This document shows, in pieces, positions 17,473 to 26,296 of a DNA stretch of 31,429 nucleotides. Below the pieces are notes generated by a model. It searched no databases. It saw only the letters and a list, made by a program, of their open reading frames with translations, and had not been told where the DNA came from. This DNA is from Glacieibacterium sp038210595 (GTDB taxonomy: Bacteria > Pseudomonadota > Alphaproteobacteria > Sphingomonadales > Sphingomonadaceae). The stretch covers positions 1 through 31,429 of the forward strand of contig JBBQWN010000026.1 of assembly GCA_038210595.1 (NCBI GenBank). The letters are read 5' to 3'. Both the position numbers and the translations under genes were made by a program. The number at the start of each line of letters is the position of its first letter. Position 1 is the first letter of the stretch.

Positions 17473-20018
17473 CAGAATTGAGTCCCTACGTTGAATTGGA
17501 AAACCTTGGTATTGTCACCCGGCGACTTGACCAGGGCTTTGGCGACGTCGAAGCGGAATGGCCCGAACGGCGAATTCCACGACACCCCCGCCCCGACCGA
17601 GACGCGCGGGCGTGGCGTATCACCTTGGTAGAATTCGCGGAAGCCCGTCGAACCGGCGGTGTTGGCCGAGCAGCCCAGGCTGGCGGGCAATTGCGGCGTG
17701 CCGGCCGGCGGTTGCTGGCAGATCAGGGTCGGGTCGGTGACCCCGAAGACAGCACCGACATCGGTGAAGATCGACGGCCGCAGGCCCAGTTCCGCGCCGG
17801 CGGCACCCAGCGGGATCTGGATTTCGGCACGCGCCCGGTAATAGGCACGGCCGCCGATCGCGTCGTCGGTCTTGCTGTTCTTGTCGAGCGAGACATTGCC
17901 CTGCGCGTCCAGCAGGCGGCGGGTAACGCGCGGCCCGACACCGCGGATGCCGAAGCCGCGCAGCTCCGGCTCGCCGAGGAAGAAGCGGTCGTTGATGCGG
18001 ATCTTGTCGACGCCCGGCAGGCCGGTATCCTTGCCATAACCCCAGATATAGCCGGCCTCGCCACCGACATTCAGGATGAAACCGCTGCCGAACAGCGCCC
18101 AATAGCGGTCATAGGTGGCGCGGTTGCGCAGATATTTGACGCCGGTACCGACACCCGCCAGATCCTGGCTGAAGGTGAAGCGCTGACCCGCGCTCGGCCG
18201 CAGGCGATTGTTCAGATTGTCGTAGATAACGCTGTACCCGACCGACGAGGTCGTCCGCTTGCCGATCGAATCGCACAGGTAGCGACCGGCTAGCAGCGGG
18301 CTGCAGCGTCCGGTGGTCGGATCGTTGTAGATGTTGTCGAGCGTGATGTTGTCGAGGCTGAGCCCGTACCGCACCGACGCCGCCCAGAACTCGGTGATCG
18401 GGAAGCCGATCCGCGCCTGGCCGCCGGTTGTCGTCTGCTGATAGGTCGTGTCGCGGTTGTTGCCGCTGCCGGTGTAACGGAACGAGCTGTAGTCGCGGCG
18501 GAACAGATCGACGCCCAGCGCCAGGTTGCGGCCAAGCAGATATGGCTCGGTAAAGCCCAGCTCGACCGATTTCGAATAGCTCGAGATATTGGCAGAAGCG
18601 CGCAGCGTCTGCCCGAGCCCACGGAAGTTGCGTTGCTCGATCGACAGGCTGAGAATGAACCGCTCGAGGCTCGAGAAGCCGGCCGAGACCTGCAGCGAGC
18701 CGGTCGGCTTTTCCTGGACGTTGGCCTCCAGGATGACCTTGTCGGGGGCCGAGCCGGGCTTCTGCTCGATCTCGAACTTTTCCTGGAAGAAGCCGAGGCC
18801 CTGGATGCGGTCGCGGGTCCGCTTGACCTTGAAACTGTTGAACGCATCGCCCTCGGCGAGCCGGAATTCGCGCCGGATAACGGTGTCGCGGGTCAGCGTA
18901 TTGCCGTTGATGTTGATCTTCTCGACATAGACGCGCGGTGCCTCGCTGATCCCGAACGTGACGTTCATCTCGCGCTTTTCCTTGTCGCGATCGAACTGCG
19001 GGCGCACCTCGGCAAAGGCGTAGCCCAGCAGTCCGGCGGTCTCGGACAGCGTGTCGACGGTCGTCTCGATCTTCTGCGCGTTGTACCAGTCGCCCGGCGT
19101 GATCCGGATGAGCGGCTTGAAATCCTTGTCCTTGATGTCACGAATCTGGCTGTCCAGCTCGACCCGGCCGAACTTGTAGCGCTCACCTTCCTCGACGACG
19201 TAGGTAACGATGAAGTCGCGGCGGTCGGGCGTCAGCTCGGCGGTCGACGAGACGACGCGGAAGTCGGCGTAGCCCTCGGTCAGGTAGAACTGGCGCAATT
19301 TCTGCTGGTCGAAGGCCAGCCGGTCGGGGTCATAGGTATCGTTCGAGGCGAAGAAGCGCCACGGCCGCGCCTGGCGGGTGGCCATCGCGGCGCGCAGCTG
19401 ACCGTCCTTGAACTTGGCATTGCCCAGGATGTTGATCTGCCGGACCTTGGACTTGTCGCCCTCGCGGATTTCGAAAATCAGGTCGACGCGGTTCTGGTCG
19501 AGCTGGATGATCTTAGGTTCGACCGAGGCGGCAAAGCGTCCGGCACGGCGATAGAGTTCGAGGATACGCGCGACATCGGCACGGGCCTTGGAGCGTGTGA
19601 AGATCTGGCGCGGCGCGACGCGGATTTCCTCGCGGATCTTCTCTTCCTTGACGCGCTTCGAGCCCTCGATAACGATCCGGTTGATAACCGGATTTTCCTT
19701 GATCTCGACGATCAGCGTGCCGGAATCGTCGCGGATGGTGACGTCGGCGAACAACTCGCTGGCGTAGAGATCCTTGAGGGCCTTATCGAGCCGCTCACGG
19801 TCATAGGCGTCGCCCGGGTTCAGTTCGATATAGGAGCGCACGGTCTCGGGCTCGAGCCGTTCGGTGCCACGCACGACGATGGCACGGACGGTGCTGCTCC
19901 CGGCCGGAGCCGTGACCGCCACCGGGGCCGCTTCCTGCGCGGCGACGGGCACGCCCGCCAACGCGGTGCCGAGGAGCAGGATGGACGCCAGCCGGCGCGG
20001 CAGCATCGATCCGGACAT
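17472..20018 (-). CDS. bamA: Outer membrane protein assembly factor BamA (Omp85)
   Basis: The 848-residue protein inserts beta-barrel proteins into the outer membrane. A signal peptide ending VPVAAQ precedes five POTRA domains (about 40-420; for example IVVRGTERLEPETVRSYI and INILGNAKFKDGQLRAAM). The C-terminal barrel has the LRGFGIRG loop-6 motif and ends FQFNVGTQF with the terminal Phe required for barrel folding. I placed the start at the ATG at 20018 (MSGSMLPRR), which gives a standard signal peptide; GTG codons at 20027 and 20066 are in frame, and the ATG at 20006 is another option. It follows rseP by 73 bp and overlaps skp by 1 nt. Confidence 0.95.
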   Translation of the reverse strand: MSGSMLPRRLASILLLGTALAGVPVAAQEAAPVAVTAPAGSSTVRAIVVRGTERLEPETVRSYIELNPGDAYDRERLDKALKDLYASELFADVTIRDDSGTLIVEIKENPVINRIVIEGSKRVKEEKIREEIRVAPRQIFTRSKARADVARILELYRRAGRFAASVEPKIIQLDQNRVDLIFEIREGDKSKVRQINILGNAKFKDGQLRAAMATRQARPWRFFASNDTYDPDRLAFDQQKLRQFYLTEGYADFRVVSSTAELTPDRRDFIVTYVVEEGERYKFGRVELDSQIRDIKDKDFKPLIRITPGDWYNAQKIETTVDTLSETAGLLGYAFAEVRPQFDRDKEKREMNVTFGISEAPRVYVEKININGNTLTRDTVIRREFRLAEGDAFNSFKVKRTRDRIQGLGFFQEKFEIEQKPGSAPDKVILEANVQEKPTGSLQVSAGFSSLERFILSLSIEQRNFRGLGQTLRASANISSYSKSVELGFTEPYLLGRNLALGVDLFRRDYSSFRYTGSGNNRDTTYQQTTTGGQARIGFPITEFWAASVRYGLSLDNITLDNIYNDPTTGRCSPLLAGRYLCDSIGKRTTSSVGYSVIYDNLNNRLRPSAGQRFTFSQDLAGVGTGVKYLRNRATYDRYWALFGSGFILNVGGEAGYIWGYGKDTGLPGVDKIRINDRFFLGEPELRGFGIRGVGPRVTRRLLDAQGNVSLDKNSKTDDAIGGRAYYRARAEIQIPLGAAGAELGLRPSIFTDVGAVFGVTDPTLICQQPPAGTPQLPASLGCSANTAGSTGFREFYQGDTPRPRVSVGAGVSWNSPFGPFRFDVAKALVKSPGDNTKVFQFNVGTQF

Positions 20019-20091
20019 TTGACTCACGTACTTCCCGCCCTTCAACCCTGTCACGTCATTCGCCACAACGGCCGAAACCCGAAGGTTCCCC

Positions 20092-21222
20092 CTAGCCGAG
20101 CAGCCCGGTCAGATGCTTCCACACGCCGATCGACCCGAGGTCGTTCCAGGTCAAAAGAACCATCAGCGACACGAGCGCCGCGAAACCCGACAAGAACGCC
20201 CATTCCTGAACGCGCGCACCGAGCGGCCGCCGACGCACCGCCTGGAGCGCGTAGAGGAACAGATGGCCGCCGTCCAGCATCGGGATCGGCAGAAGGTTGA
20301 TGAAACCCAAATTTATCGAGATCAGCGCGATGAATTCGACCAGGTTCGGCCAGCCGACCGAAGCCACCTGACCCGATAATTGCGCCATCTTGATCGGCCC
20401 GCCCATCTCCTTGACGGAGCGGCGGCCCGTGATGATCTGGGCGAGGCCGGTGATCTGGCCCTCGACAACATTAACGGTCTGCTCCGCGGCGGCACCGATG
20501 GCGCTAAGCACCGGCAGCCGTTCCCAGCGCGGTGGGCCGCTGAAGATGCCCAGTCGGCCGATGCGTGTCGCGTTGCCGAAGCGATCGGTCTCGACAATGA
20601 CCCGCGGCGACAGCTCCAGCGTGCGGAGCGAGCCGGCGCGGTCGATGCGGACGGTCACGGGATCGCCGACCGAGATGCGAATATGATCGGCGATCTGATC
20701 GAAGCGCTCGATCCGATCCCCGTCGATGGCGACGATGCGGTCGCCCGCCTGGATGCCGGCGGCCGCCGCCGCCCCGGCCGGGTCGACCTTGCCGATCAGC
20801 GCCGGGGTCAGCGGCGCGCCGAACAAAGCGAAGAATGTCGCGTAGATCAGGACTGCGAACAACAGGTTGGTGACCGGTCCGGCGACCGTAATCAGCGCCT
20901 TTTGCCACAGTGGAGCGAAGTGGAAGAGCCCGGCACGCTCGGCCAACGGCGTGCTGTCGACCTCGGGATCGGGCTGGCTCGCCGCGTTGGCGTCGCCGAG
21001 GAACTTGACGTAGCCACCCAGCGGCAGCCAGCCGAGCCGCCAGCGCGTGCCCCGGCGGTCGGTCCAGCCGGCGATCTCGCGGCCGAACCCGATGGCGAAG
21101 GTTTCGGCGCGCACGCCGAACAGGCGCGCGACGTAATAGTGCCCGAACTCGTGAATGAAGACGAGCAGACCAATGACCCCGGCGAACACCGCGACGGTGA
21201 ACAGCAGTCCGGGCTGCGCCAT
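20092..21222 (-). CDS. rseP: Site-2 intramembrane zinc protease RseP
   Basis: The 376-residue protease cleaves anti-sigma factors and signal-peptide remnants in the inner membrane. HExxH is in the first membrane segment (FIHEFGHYYVAR; His24, Glu25, His28). A PDZ domain spans about 125-200 (AAAAGIQAGDRIVAIDGDRI). The third zinc ligand is Asp317 in PIPMLDGGHLF. The ATG at 21222 overlaps the dxr stop as TGATG. Adjacent bamA makes an envelope stress role plausible, as in other proteobacteria. Confidence 0.95.
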   Translation of the reverse strand: MAQPGLLFTVAVFAGVIGLLVFIHEFGHYYVARLFGVRAETFAIGFGREIAGWTDRRGTRWRLGWLPLGGYVKFLGDANAASQPDPEVDSTPLAERAGLFHFAPLWQKALITVAGPVTNLLFAVLIYATFFALFGAPLTPALIGKVDPAGAAAAAGIQAGDRIVAIDGDRIERFDQIADHIRISVGDPVTVRIDRAGSLRTLELSPRVIVETDRFGNATRIGRLGIFSGPPRWERLPVLSAIGAAAEQTVNVVEGQITGLAQIITGRRSVKEMGGPIKMAQLSGQVASVGWPNLVEFIALISINLGFINLLPIPMLDGGHLFLYALQAVRRRPLGARVQEWAFLSGFAALVSLMVLLTWNDLGSIGVWKHLTGLLG

Positions 21223-22385
21223 CAGTTGAGCCTCCGCCTCACCGCATCCGCCGCCATCACCCGGGCAGCCCGGTCGACCTCGATCACCTCGTCCAGCGAG
21301 ACGCACGCACCGGCGACCAGCCGGTCAAGCGTGTCGCCGACGATTGCGGCGATATCGAGGAAGGATAGTTGACCGGCAATGAACGCGGCGACCGCAACCT
21401 CGTTGGCGGCGTTCAGGATGCACGGCGCGGCACCCCCGGAACGGAGCGCGTCCCAGGCCATGCCGAGTGCCGGGAAACGCTCGAAATCGGGCGCCTCGAA
21501 GGTCAGCTGCGCGATCTTCGCCAGATCGAGCCGCTCGCACGGCGTCGCCATCCGCTCCGGCCACGCCAGCGCATAGGCGATGGGCGTCCGCATGTCGGGC
21601 GTGCCCAGCTGCGCCAGCACCGAGCCATCGACGTACTCGACTAGGCTGTGGATGACCGACTGCGGGTGCACCAGCACCTCGAGCTGTGCGGCCGTCACCG
21701 GGAACAGGTGATAGGCCTCGATCAGCTCCAGACCCTTGTTCATGAGCGTCGCGGAATCGACCGAGATCTTCGCGCCCATCGACCACACCGGATGCTTACA
21801 GGCTTGCGCGACGGTGGCCACCGCCATCTCGGCGTGGCTGGCGGTGCGGAACGGTCCGCCGCTGGCGGTCAGGATGACCCGCGACACCCGCTCCGGCCGT
21901 TCGAAATCGAAACACTGGAAGATGGCGTTATGCTCGCTGTCGACGGGCAGCAGCGTCGCGCCGGTGCGGGCGGCGGCGGTGGTGACCAGGTCGCCGGCGC
22001 AGACCAAAGTTTCCTTGTTGGCAATGGCGATGGTCGCGCCGCGCTCGATTGCGGCCATGGTCGGCGCCAGGCCGGCGGCACCAACGATGGCGGTCAGCAC
22101 GATGTCGGAATCGCCCGCCGCCGCGTCGCAGACCGCCTGCTTGCCCGCCGCCGCCTCGATGCCGCTGCCCGACAGTGCCTCCTTGAGGTCGGCATAAGCC
22201 GTATCGTCGGCGACGACCGCGATGCGCGCGCCGGTGGCCCGCGCCTGCGCCGCCAGACCCACCGCGTCGCGGTTGGCGGTCAGCGCATCGACCCGCCACG
22301 CCTCGGGCGCGCGCCCGAGCAGGTCGAGCGTCGACTGGCCGACCGAACCGGTGCTGCCGAGCACGGTGATACCGCGCGGGCTCAT
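21222..22385 (-). CDS. dxr: 1-deoxy-D-xylulose 5-phosphate reductoisomerase
   Basis: The 387-residue enzyme makes 2-C-methylerythritol 4-phosphate, the committed step of the MEP isoprenoid pathway. It opens with the NADPH motif ITVLGSTGSVGQST and has the metal- and substrate-binding DSEHNAIFQCF, TASGGPFR, KISVDSATLMNKGLE and LNAANEVAVAAF segments. The ATG overlaps the cdsA stop as ATGA. Its product pathway feeds undecaprenyl diphosphate synthase two genes upstream. Confidence 0.96.
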   Translation of the reverse strand: MSPRGITVLGSTGSVGQSTLDLLGRAPEAWRVDALTANRDAVGLAAQARATGARIAVVADDTAYADLKEALSGSGIEAAAGKQAVCDAAAGDSDIVLTAIVGAAGLAPTMAAIERGATIAIANKETLVCAGDLVTTAAARTGATLLPVDSEHNAIFQCFDFERPERVSRVILTASGGPFRTASHAEMAVATVAQACKHPVWSMGAKISVDSATLMNKGLELIEAYHLFPVTAAQLEVLVHPQSVIHSLVEYVDGSVLAQLGTPDMRTPIAYALAWPERMATPCERLDLAKIAQLTFEAPDFERFPALGMAWDALRSGGAAPCILNAANEVAVAAFIAGQLSFLDIAAIVGDTLDRLVAGACVSLDEVIEVDRAARVMAADAVRRRLN

Positions 22386-23179
22386 CGCAGCGCCACCGCG
22401 AACCCGAGGCCGCTGAGCATCGCCACCGGCACCAGGCCGTCGAGCCGGTCGAGCACGCCGCCGTGGCCAGGCAGCAACGCACCTGAATCCTTGACGCCAG
22501 CGGTCCGCTTCATCCAGCTTTCGAACAGGTCGCCGCCCTGCGCGACGAGCGCGAGAACCAGCCCGGCGAGCCAGGCGTAGTTGAACAATGCCAAGGAAAT
22601 ACCCGCCTCTCTTGCGACGACGAAGGAAACCAGTGCCGCACCCGCCATGCCGCCGGCCAGACCGGCCCAGGTCTTGTTCGGGCTGATCCGCGGAGCGAGC
22701 TTCGGTCCGCCGATGGCGCGCCCGGCGAAATAGGCGAAGATGTCGGTCGCCCAGACGATCGCCAGCGTCCACAGCGTGATCTCGAACCCGCCCGGCAGTC
22801 CGCGCAGCACGATCAGCGCGACGCCCGGCAGCGCACAATACAGAATGCCGGCCGCGATCCAGCCAGCGCGTTGCCGGTCGAAATTGCGCGCGAACACACC
22901 AAGCAGCACCGCGCCGCCGCCGGCGACGAACAGCGCCCGGTCGGGCACGCCGAGATAGGCGAACATCACTGCCGCCGCGACGACTGCCATGCCGGCGAGG
23001 CGGAAGCGCCGCTCGATCTCGTGCATCACCGCCCACTCGGCGAACATCAGCAGCACCGCCAGCGCGACCAGCGCCCCGAACGCCGCGCCACCGGCCCAGA
23101 CCGCGGCTGTCGCCAGCGCGATCAGCAGGACGCCGGTAACGACGCGAGTGCCCAGCCCGCCCCGCCGCCGCGCCGACAT
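22382..23179 (-). CDS. cdsA: Phosphatidate cytidylyltransferase (CDP-diacylglycerol synthase)
   Basis: The product is a 265-residue multi-pass membrane enzyme that activates phosphatidic acid with CTP for phospholipid synthesis. The CDS signature is present near the C-terminus: SWMKRTAGVKDSGALLPGHG followed by GVLDRLDGL. Upstream are ATDIFAYFAGRAIGGPKLAP and SPNKTWAG, both typical. I chose the ATG at 23179, 4 bp after the uppS stop; a TTG at 23197 would overlap uppS. Confidence 0.94.
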   Translation of the reverse strand: MSARRRGGLGTRVVTGVLLIALATAAVWAGGAAFGALVALAVLLMFAEWAVMHEIERRFRLAGMAVVAAAVMFAYLGVPDRALFVAGGGAVLLGVFARNFDRQRAGWIAAGILYCALPGVALIVLRGLPGGFEITLWTLAIVWATDIFAYFAGRAIGGPKLAPRISPNKTWAGLAGGMAGAALVSFVVAREAGISLALFNYAWLAGLVLALVAQGGDLFESWMKRTAGVKDSGALLPGHGGVLDRLDGLVPVAMLSGLGFAVALR

Positions 23180-23183
23180 CGCC

Positions 23184-23909
23184 CTAGCGCCCGCCAAAGC
23201 GCCGCTCCCGGGTCGCGAACTCGGCGATCATCTCGGCCAAGGCGGCCCCGTCGAAATCCGGCCACAGCCGCTCGGTCACGACGAACTCGGCATAGGCTGC
23301 CTGCCACAGCAGGAAATTCGACAGCCGCTGCTCGCCAGAGGTGCGGACCACGAGGTCGGGCGGCGGCAGCCCGGCCGTGTCGAGCCGCGCCTCGAATGCG
23401 GCGGCGTCGATCTGATCCGGGGTGACCTCGGCAGCCAGCGCCTTCGCGGCCCGGACGATCTCGTCCTGCCCGCCATAGTTCAGCGCAATCGCCAGCGTCA
23501 TACCTGTGTTGGCCGCGGTGCGGGTCCGCGCGTCCTCCAGCATGGTCACAAGATCAGGCTTTAACGCCTTGTAATTCCCGATGAACACCAAGCGCACGCC
23601 GTTGCGGTCCAGCTCGGCGATCTCGCTGCGGATATAGTGACGGAGCAGGCCCATCAGGTCGCCAACCTCATCAGCTGGCCGCTTCCAGTTCTCGCTGCTG
23701 AAGGCATAGAGTGTCAGCACCTCGATGCCGAGATCGGGGGCCGCCTCGACCACCTTGCGCACCGCCTCGACGCCGGCGCGGTGACCGGCCAGCCGCGGCA
23801 GGTGGCGCGCCTTCGCCCAGCGGCCGTTTCCGTCCATGATGATTGCAACGTGGCGCAGACCGGCGCCGGCCGAACCGGGCAGCACGGCACGGGCCGGTGC
23901 GGCGCTCAC
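23184..23909 (-). CDS. uppS: Isoprenyl transferase (undecaprenyl diphosphate synthase)
   Basis: The 241-residue cis-prenyltransferase makes the C55 lipid carrier for peptidoglycan and polysaccharide synthesis. The catalytic Asp26 is in VAIIMDGNGRWA. Further conserved motifs are RLAGHRAGVEA, YAFSSENWKRP, NYGGQDEIVRA, and the terminal DLVVRTSGEQRLSNFLLWQ. The GTG start overlaps the frr stop as GTGA, the standard coupled arrangement. Confidence 0.95.
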   Translation of the reverse strand: MSAAPARAVLPGSAGAGLRHVAIIMDGNGRWAKARHLPRLAGHRAGVEAVRKVVEAAPDLGIEVLTLYAFSSENWKRPADEVGDLMGLLRHYIRSEIAELDRNGVRLVFIGNYKALKPDLVTMLEDARTRTAANTGMTLAIALNYGGQDEIVRAAKALAAEVTPDQIDAAAFEARLDTAGLPPPDLVVRTSGEQRLSNFLLWQAAYAEFVVTERLWPDFDGAALAEMIAEFATRERRFGGR

Positions 23910-24475
23910 TTGCCCAGGATTTCCTTTTCCTTGGCGTTGCTCGTCGCATCGATGTCGGCGACCGACTTGTCGGTCAGCTTCTGGACCTCGGCCTCCAGGC
24001 GCTTCTGGTCGTCCTGGCTGATCTTGCCCTTCTTCTCGGCCGCTTTCAGCGTCTCCATGCCGTCGCGCCGCACGTTGCGCGCCGCGATCCGGGCGGCCTC
24101 CGCATATTTGCTGGCCAGCTTGGCCAACTCCTTGCGGCGCTCCTCGGTCAGGTCGGGGATCGGCAGGCGCAGGGTCGTGCCGTCGACGATCGGGTTCAGC
24201 CCGAGGCCAGCCGATCGGATGGCGCGGTCGGCGGCAGCAACGTTCGACTTGTCCCAGACCTGCACCGAGATCAGCCGTGATTCCGGCGTCGTGACGGTCG
24301 CGATCTGGATCAGCGGCATGTTCGAGCCATAGACCTCGACCTGCACCGGATCGAGCAGCGAGACCGAGGCGCGGCCGGTGCGCAGGCCGCCAAGGTCGTG
24401 CTTCAGCGCGTCGAGACCGCCGGCCATGCGCCGGTCGAGGTCCGCCTTGAACGCCGCTGCGTCGAAGTCCGCCAT
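23906..24475 (-). CDS. frr: Ribosome recycling factor
   Basis: The 189-residue factor splits post-termination ribosomes with EF-G. It has the standard length and the motifs LRTGRASVSLLDPVQVEVYG and VWDKSNVAAADRAIRSAGLG, with the conserved RNVRRD. It lies 2 bp after the pyrH stop and overlaps uppS by 4 nt. Confidence 0.96.
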   Translation of the reverse strand: MADFDAAAFKADLDRRMAGGLDALKHDLGGLRTGRASVSLLDPVQVEVYGSNMPLIQIATVTTPESRLISVQVWDKSNVAAADRAIRSAGLGLNPIVDGTTLRLPIPDLTEERRKELAKLASKYAEAARIAARNVRRDGMETLKAAEKKGKISQDDQKRLEAEVQKLTDKSVADIDATSNAKEKEILGK

Positions 24476-24477
24476 GC

Positions 24478-25194
24478 TCAGTTCCTTACCATCGTCGAGA
24501 CGCCCTCGCCCGCCAGAACCCGCGCCAGATTGCCGGTCTCGCGAATGTTGAACACCACGATCGGGATGTTATTGTCGCGGCACATCGAGACGGCGCTCGC
24601 GTCCATTACCTTCAGGTCGTCCGCCAACACCTTGGTAAAGGTCACGGTCTCGTAGCGCGTCGCACCGGCGACCTTCTTGGGATCGGCATCGTAGACGCCG
24701 TCGACGCTGGTGCCCTTGAACAGCGCGTCGCACTTCATCTCGGCCGCCCTGAGTGCTGCGCCAGTGTCGGTGGTGAAATACGGGTTGCCGGTGCCGGCGG
24801 CGAAGATGACGACGCGGCCCTTCTCCAGGTGCCGCTCGGCGCGGCGACGGATGTACGGCTCGCAGACGCTGGGCATCGGGATCGCCGACTGGACGCGGGT
24901 GTCGACGCCGATCTTCTCCAGCGCGTTCTGCACCGCCAGCGCGTTCATGACGGTCGCCAGCATGCCCATGTAATCGGCATTGGCGCGGTCGAAGCCGGCC
25001 TTTTCCGCCGACAGGCCGCGGAAGATGTTGCCGCCGCCGACGACGACGCACAGCTCGAACCCGGCGTCGCGTGCCAGCTTGATCTCGCCCGCAATCCGCC
25101 CGGTCTCGGCGGGGTCGATACCGAAAGAACCGCTGCCCATCAGCGCCTCACCCGACAGTTTGAGCAGGATGCGTTTGAACGGCGGGGTCGGCAT
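24478..25194 (-). CDS. pyrH: Uridylate (UMP) kinase
   Basis: The 238-residue amino-acid-kinase-fold enzyme phosphorylates UMP to UDP. Motifs include KRILLKLSGEALMG, VVVGGGNIFRG, AAGTGNPYFTTDTGAALRA and DGVYDADPKK. It is separated from tsf by 97 bp that contains a 12-bp stem hairpin, so it may have its own promoter or receive attenuated read-through from rpsB-tsf. Confidence 0.96.
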   Translation of the reverse strand: MPTPPFKRILLKLSGEALMGSGSFGIDPAETGRIAGEIKLARDAGFELCVVVGGGNIFRGLSAEKAGFDRANADYMGMLATVMNALAVQNALEKIGVDTRVQSAIPMPSVCEPYIRRRAERHLEKGRVVIFAAGTGNPYFTTDTGAALRAAEMKCDALFKGTSVDGVYDADPKKVAGATRYETVTFTKVLADDLKVMDASAVSMCRDNNIPIVVFNIRETGNLARVLAGEGVSTMVRN

Positions 25195-25252
25195 CGAGAC
25201 TGGTTTCCTCCCCCGGGACGGCGCGGCGCGACCTTAGTGGCCACGCTTTCGA

Positions 25253-25282
25253 AAGTCATCCCGGCGTTCACCGGGATGACTT
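25253..25282 (-). terminator. Hairpin between tsf and pyrH (partial terminator or REP-like element)
   Basis: A perfect 12-bp inverted repeat (AAGTCATCCCGG and CCGGGATGACTT) encloses a 6-bp loop. It lies 9 bp after the tsf stop in the direction of transcription. No U-tract follows, so complete termination is unlikely. The GTCATCCCGG core is also a common dispersed palindrome in proteobacteria. Confidence 0.6.
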
Positions 25283-25291
25283 GTCATTCGT

Positions 25292-26221
25292 TCAGGCTGT
25301 CCCGGCGGCAGCGGCGACTTCGGCGGCGAAGTCCTTCTCGTCCCGCTCAATGCCCTCGCCCAGCTGCAGCCGGACGAACTCGGTCACGGTGATGGCACTG
25401 CCGGCAGCCTTGGCGGCGGCGGCGACGACGTCGCTGACCTTGGACTTGCCGTCGATGACGAACACCTGCGTCAGCAGGCTGTTCTCCTGCCGGTACTTAC
25501 GGACGCCGCCCTCGATCATCTTCTCGGCGATCTCCGGGGTCTTGCCGCTGGCGATGGCCTTTTCGCGGGCGATGTTGCGCTCGCGCTCGACGGTCTCGGC
25601 ATCCAGACCGTCCTCGTCCAGCGCCAGCGGGTTGGCGGCCGCGATGTGCATCGCGATCTGGCGGCCCAGCGCCTCGAGCGCACCCGCATCGGCAGCGGAT
25701 TCGAGCCCGACCAGCACGCCGATCTTGCCCTGCCCGGGGACGACCGCGTTGTGGACATAGCTGACGACGACGCCCTGCCCGACTTCGATGACCTTGGCAC
25801 GGCGCAGCGACTGGTTCTCGCCGATGGTGGCGATGGTGTGGGTCAGCTGGTCCTGGACGCTGCCCTCGCCGCCCGGATAGGGCGCGGCGGCGAGCGCCGC
25901 CATGTCGTCGCCGCTGGCCAGCGCGATGCCGGTGACGGTGGCGACGAACTTCTGGAACTGCTCGTTCTTTGCGACGAAGTCGGTTTCGGAGTTCACCTCG
26001 ACGGCGGCACCGCGGGTGCCGGCGACGGCGACGCCGACCAGACCCTCGGCGGCGGTGCGGCCAGCCTTTTTGGCGGCGGCGGCAAGGCCCTTGGTGCGCA
26101 GCCAGTCGACCGCCGGCTCCATCTCGCCGCCGGTTTCGGCGAGCGCTTTCTTGCAGTCCATCATGCCCGCGCCGGTTCGGTCGCGGAGGTCCTTCACCAT
26201 GCTGGCGGTGATCTCGGCCAT
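25292..26221 (-). CDS. tsf: Translation elongation factor Ts
   Basis: The 309-residue nucleotide exchange factor for EF-Tu starts MAEITASMVKDLRDRTGAGM and contains MDCKKALAETGG, the conserved UBA-like N-terminal domain. The core has NSETDFVAKNEQF, the EF-Tu-contact motif. The ATG at 26221 gives the family N-terminus; the frame extends upstream only into the intergenic hairpin region. It follows rpsB by 75 bp, as in most bacteria. Confidence 0.96.
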   Translation of the reverse strand: MAEITASMVKDLRDRTGAGMMDCKKALAETGGEMEPAVDWLRTKGLAAAAKKAGRTAAEGLVGVAVAGTRGAAVEVNSETDFVAKNEQFQKFVATVTGIALASGDDMAALAAAPYPGGEGSVQDQLTHTIATIGENQSLRRAKVIEVGQGVVVSYVHNAVVPGQGKIGVLVGLESAADAGALEALGRQIAMHIAAANPLALDEDGLDAETVERERNIAREKAIASGKTPEIAEKMIEGGVRKYRQENSLLTQVFVIDGKSKVSDVVAAAAKAAGSAITVTEFVRLQLGEGIERDEKDFAAEVAAAAGTA

Positions 26222-26243
26222 GGTCGTTGTCCTTGTGTGGAAG

Positions 26244-26270
26244 GCTTCCGCGCGCAGATGGCGCGGAAGC
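26244..26270 (-). terminator. Intercistronic hairpin between rpsB and tsf
   Basis: A perfect 10-bp stem (GCTTCCGCGC and GCGCGGAAGC) encloses a 7-bp loop. It lies between the rpsB stop (26297) and the tsf start (26221). It has no U-tract. It may act as an attenuator or a 3' stabiliser of the rpsB message, setting the S2 to EF-Ts ratio; the function is inferred. Confidence 0.6.
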
Positions 26271-26296
26271 ATGTCAGTTCAGCGTCGCCGTGCGGA

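Noticed and set aside
18633..20300. A 555-codon open frame antisense to bamA
   Set aside because: Shadow of the conserved bamA gene; its composition is typical of antisense frames.
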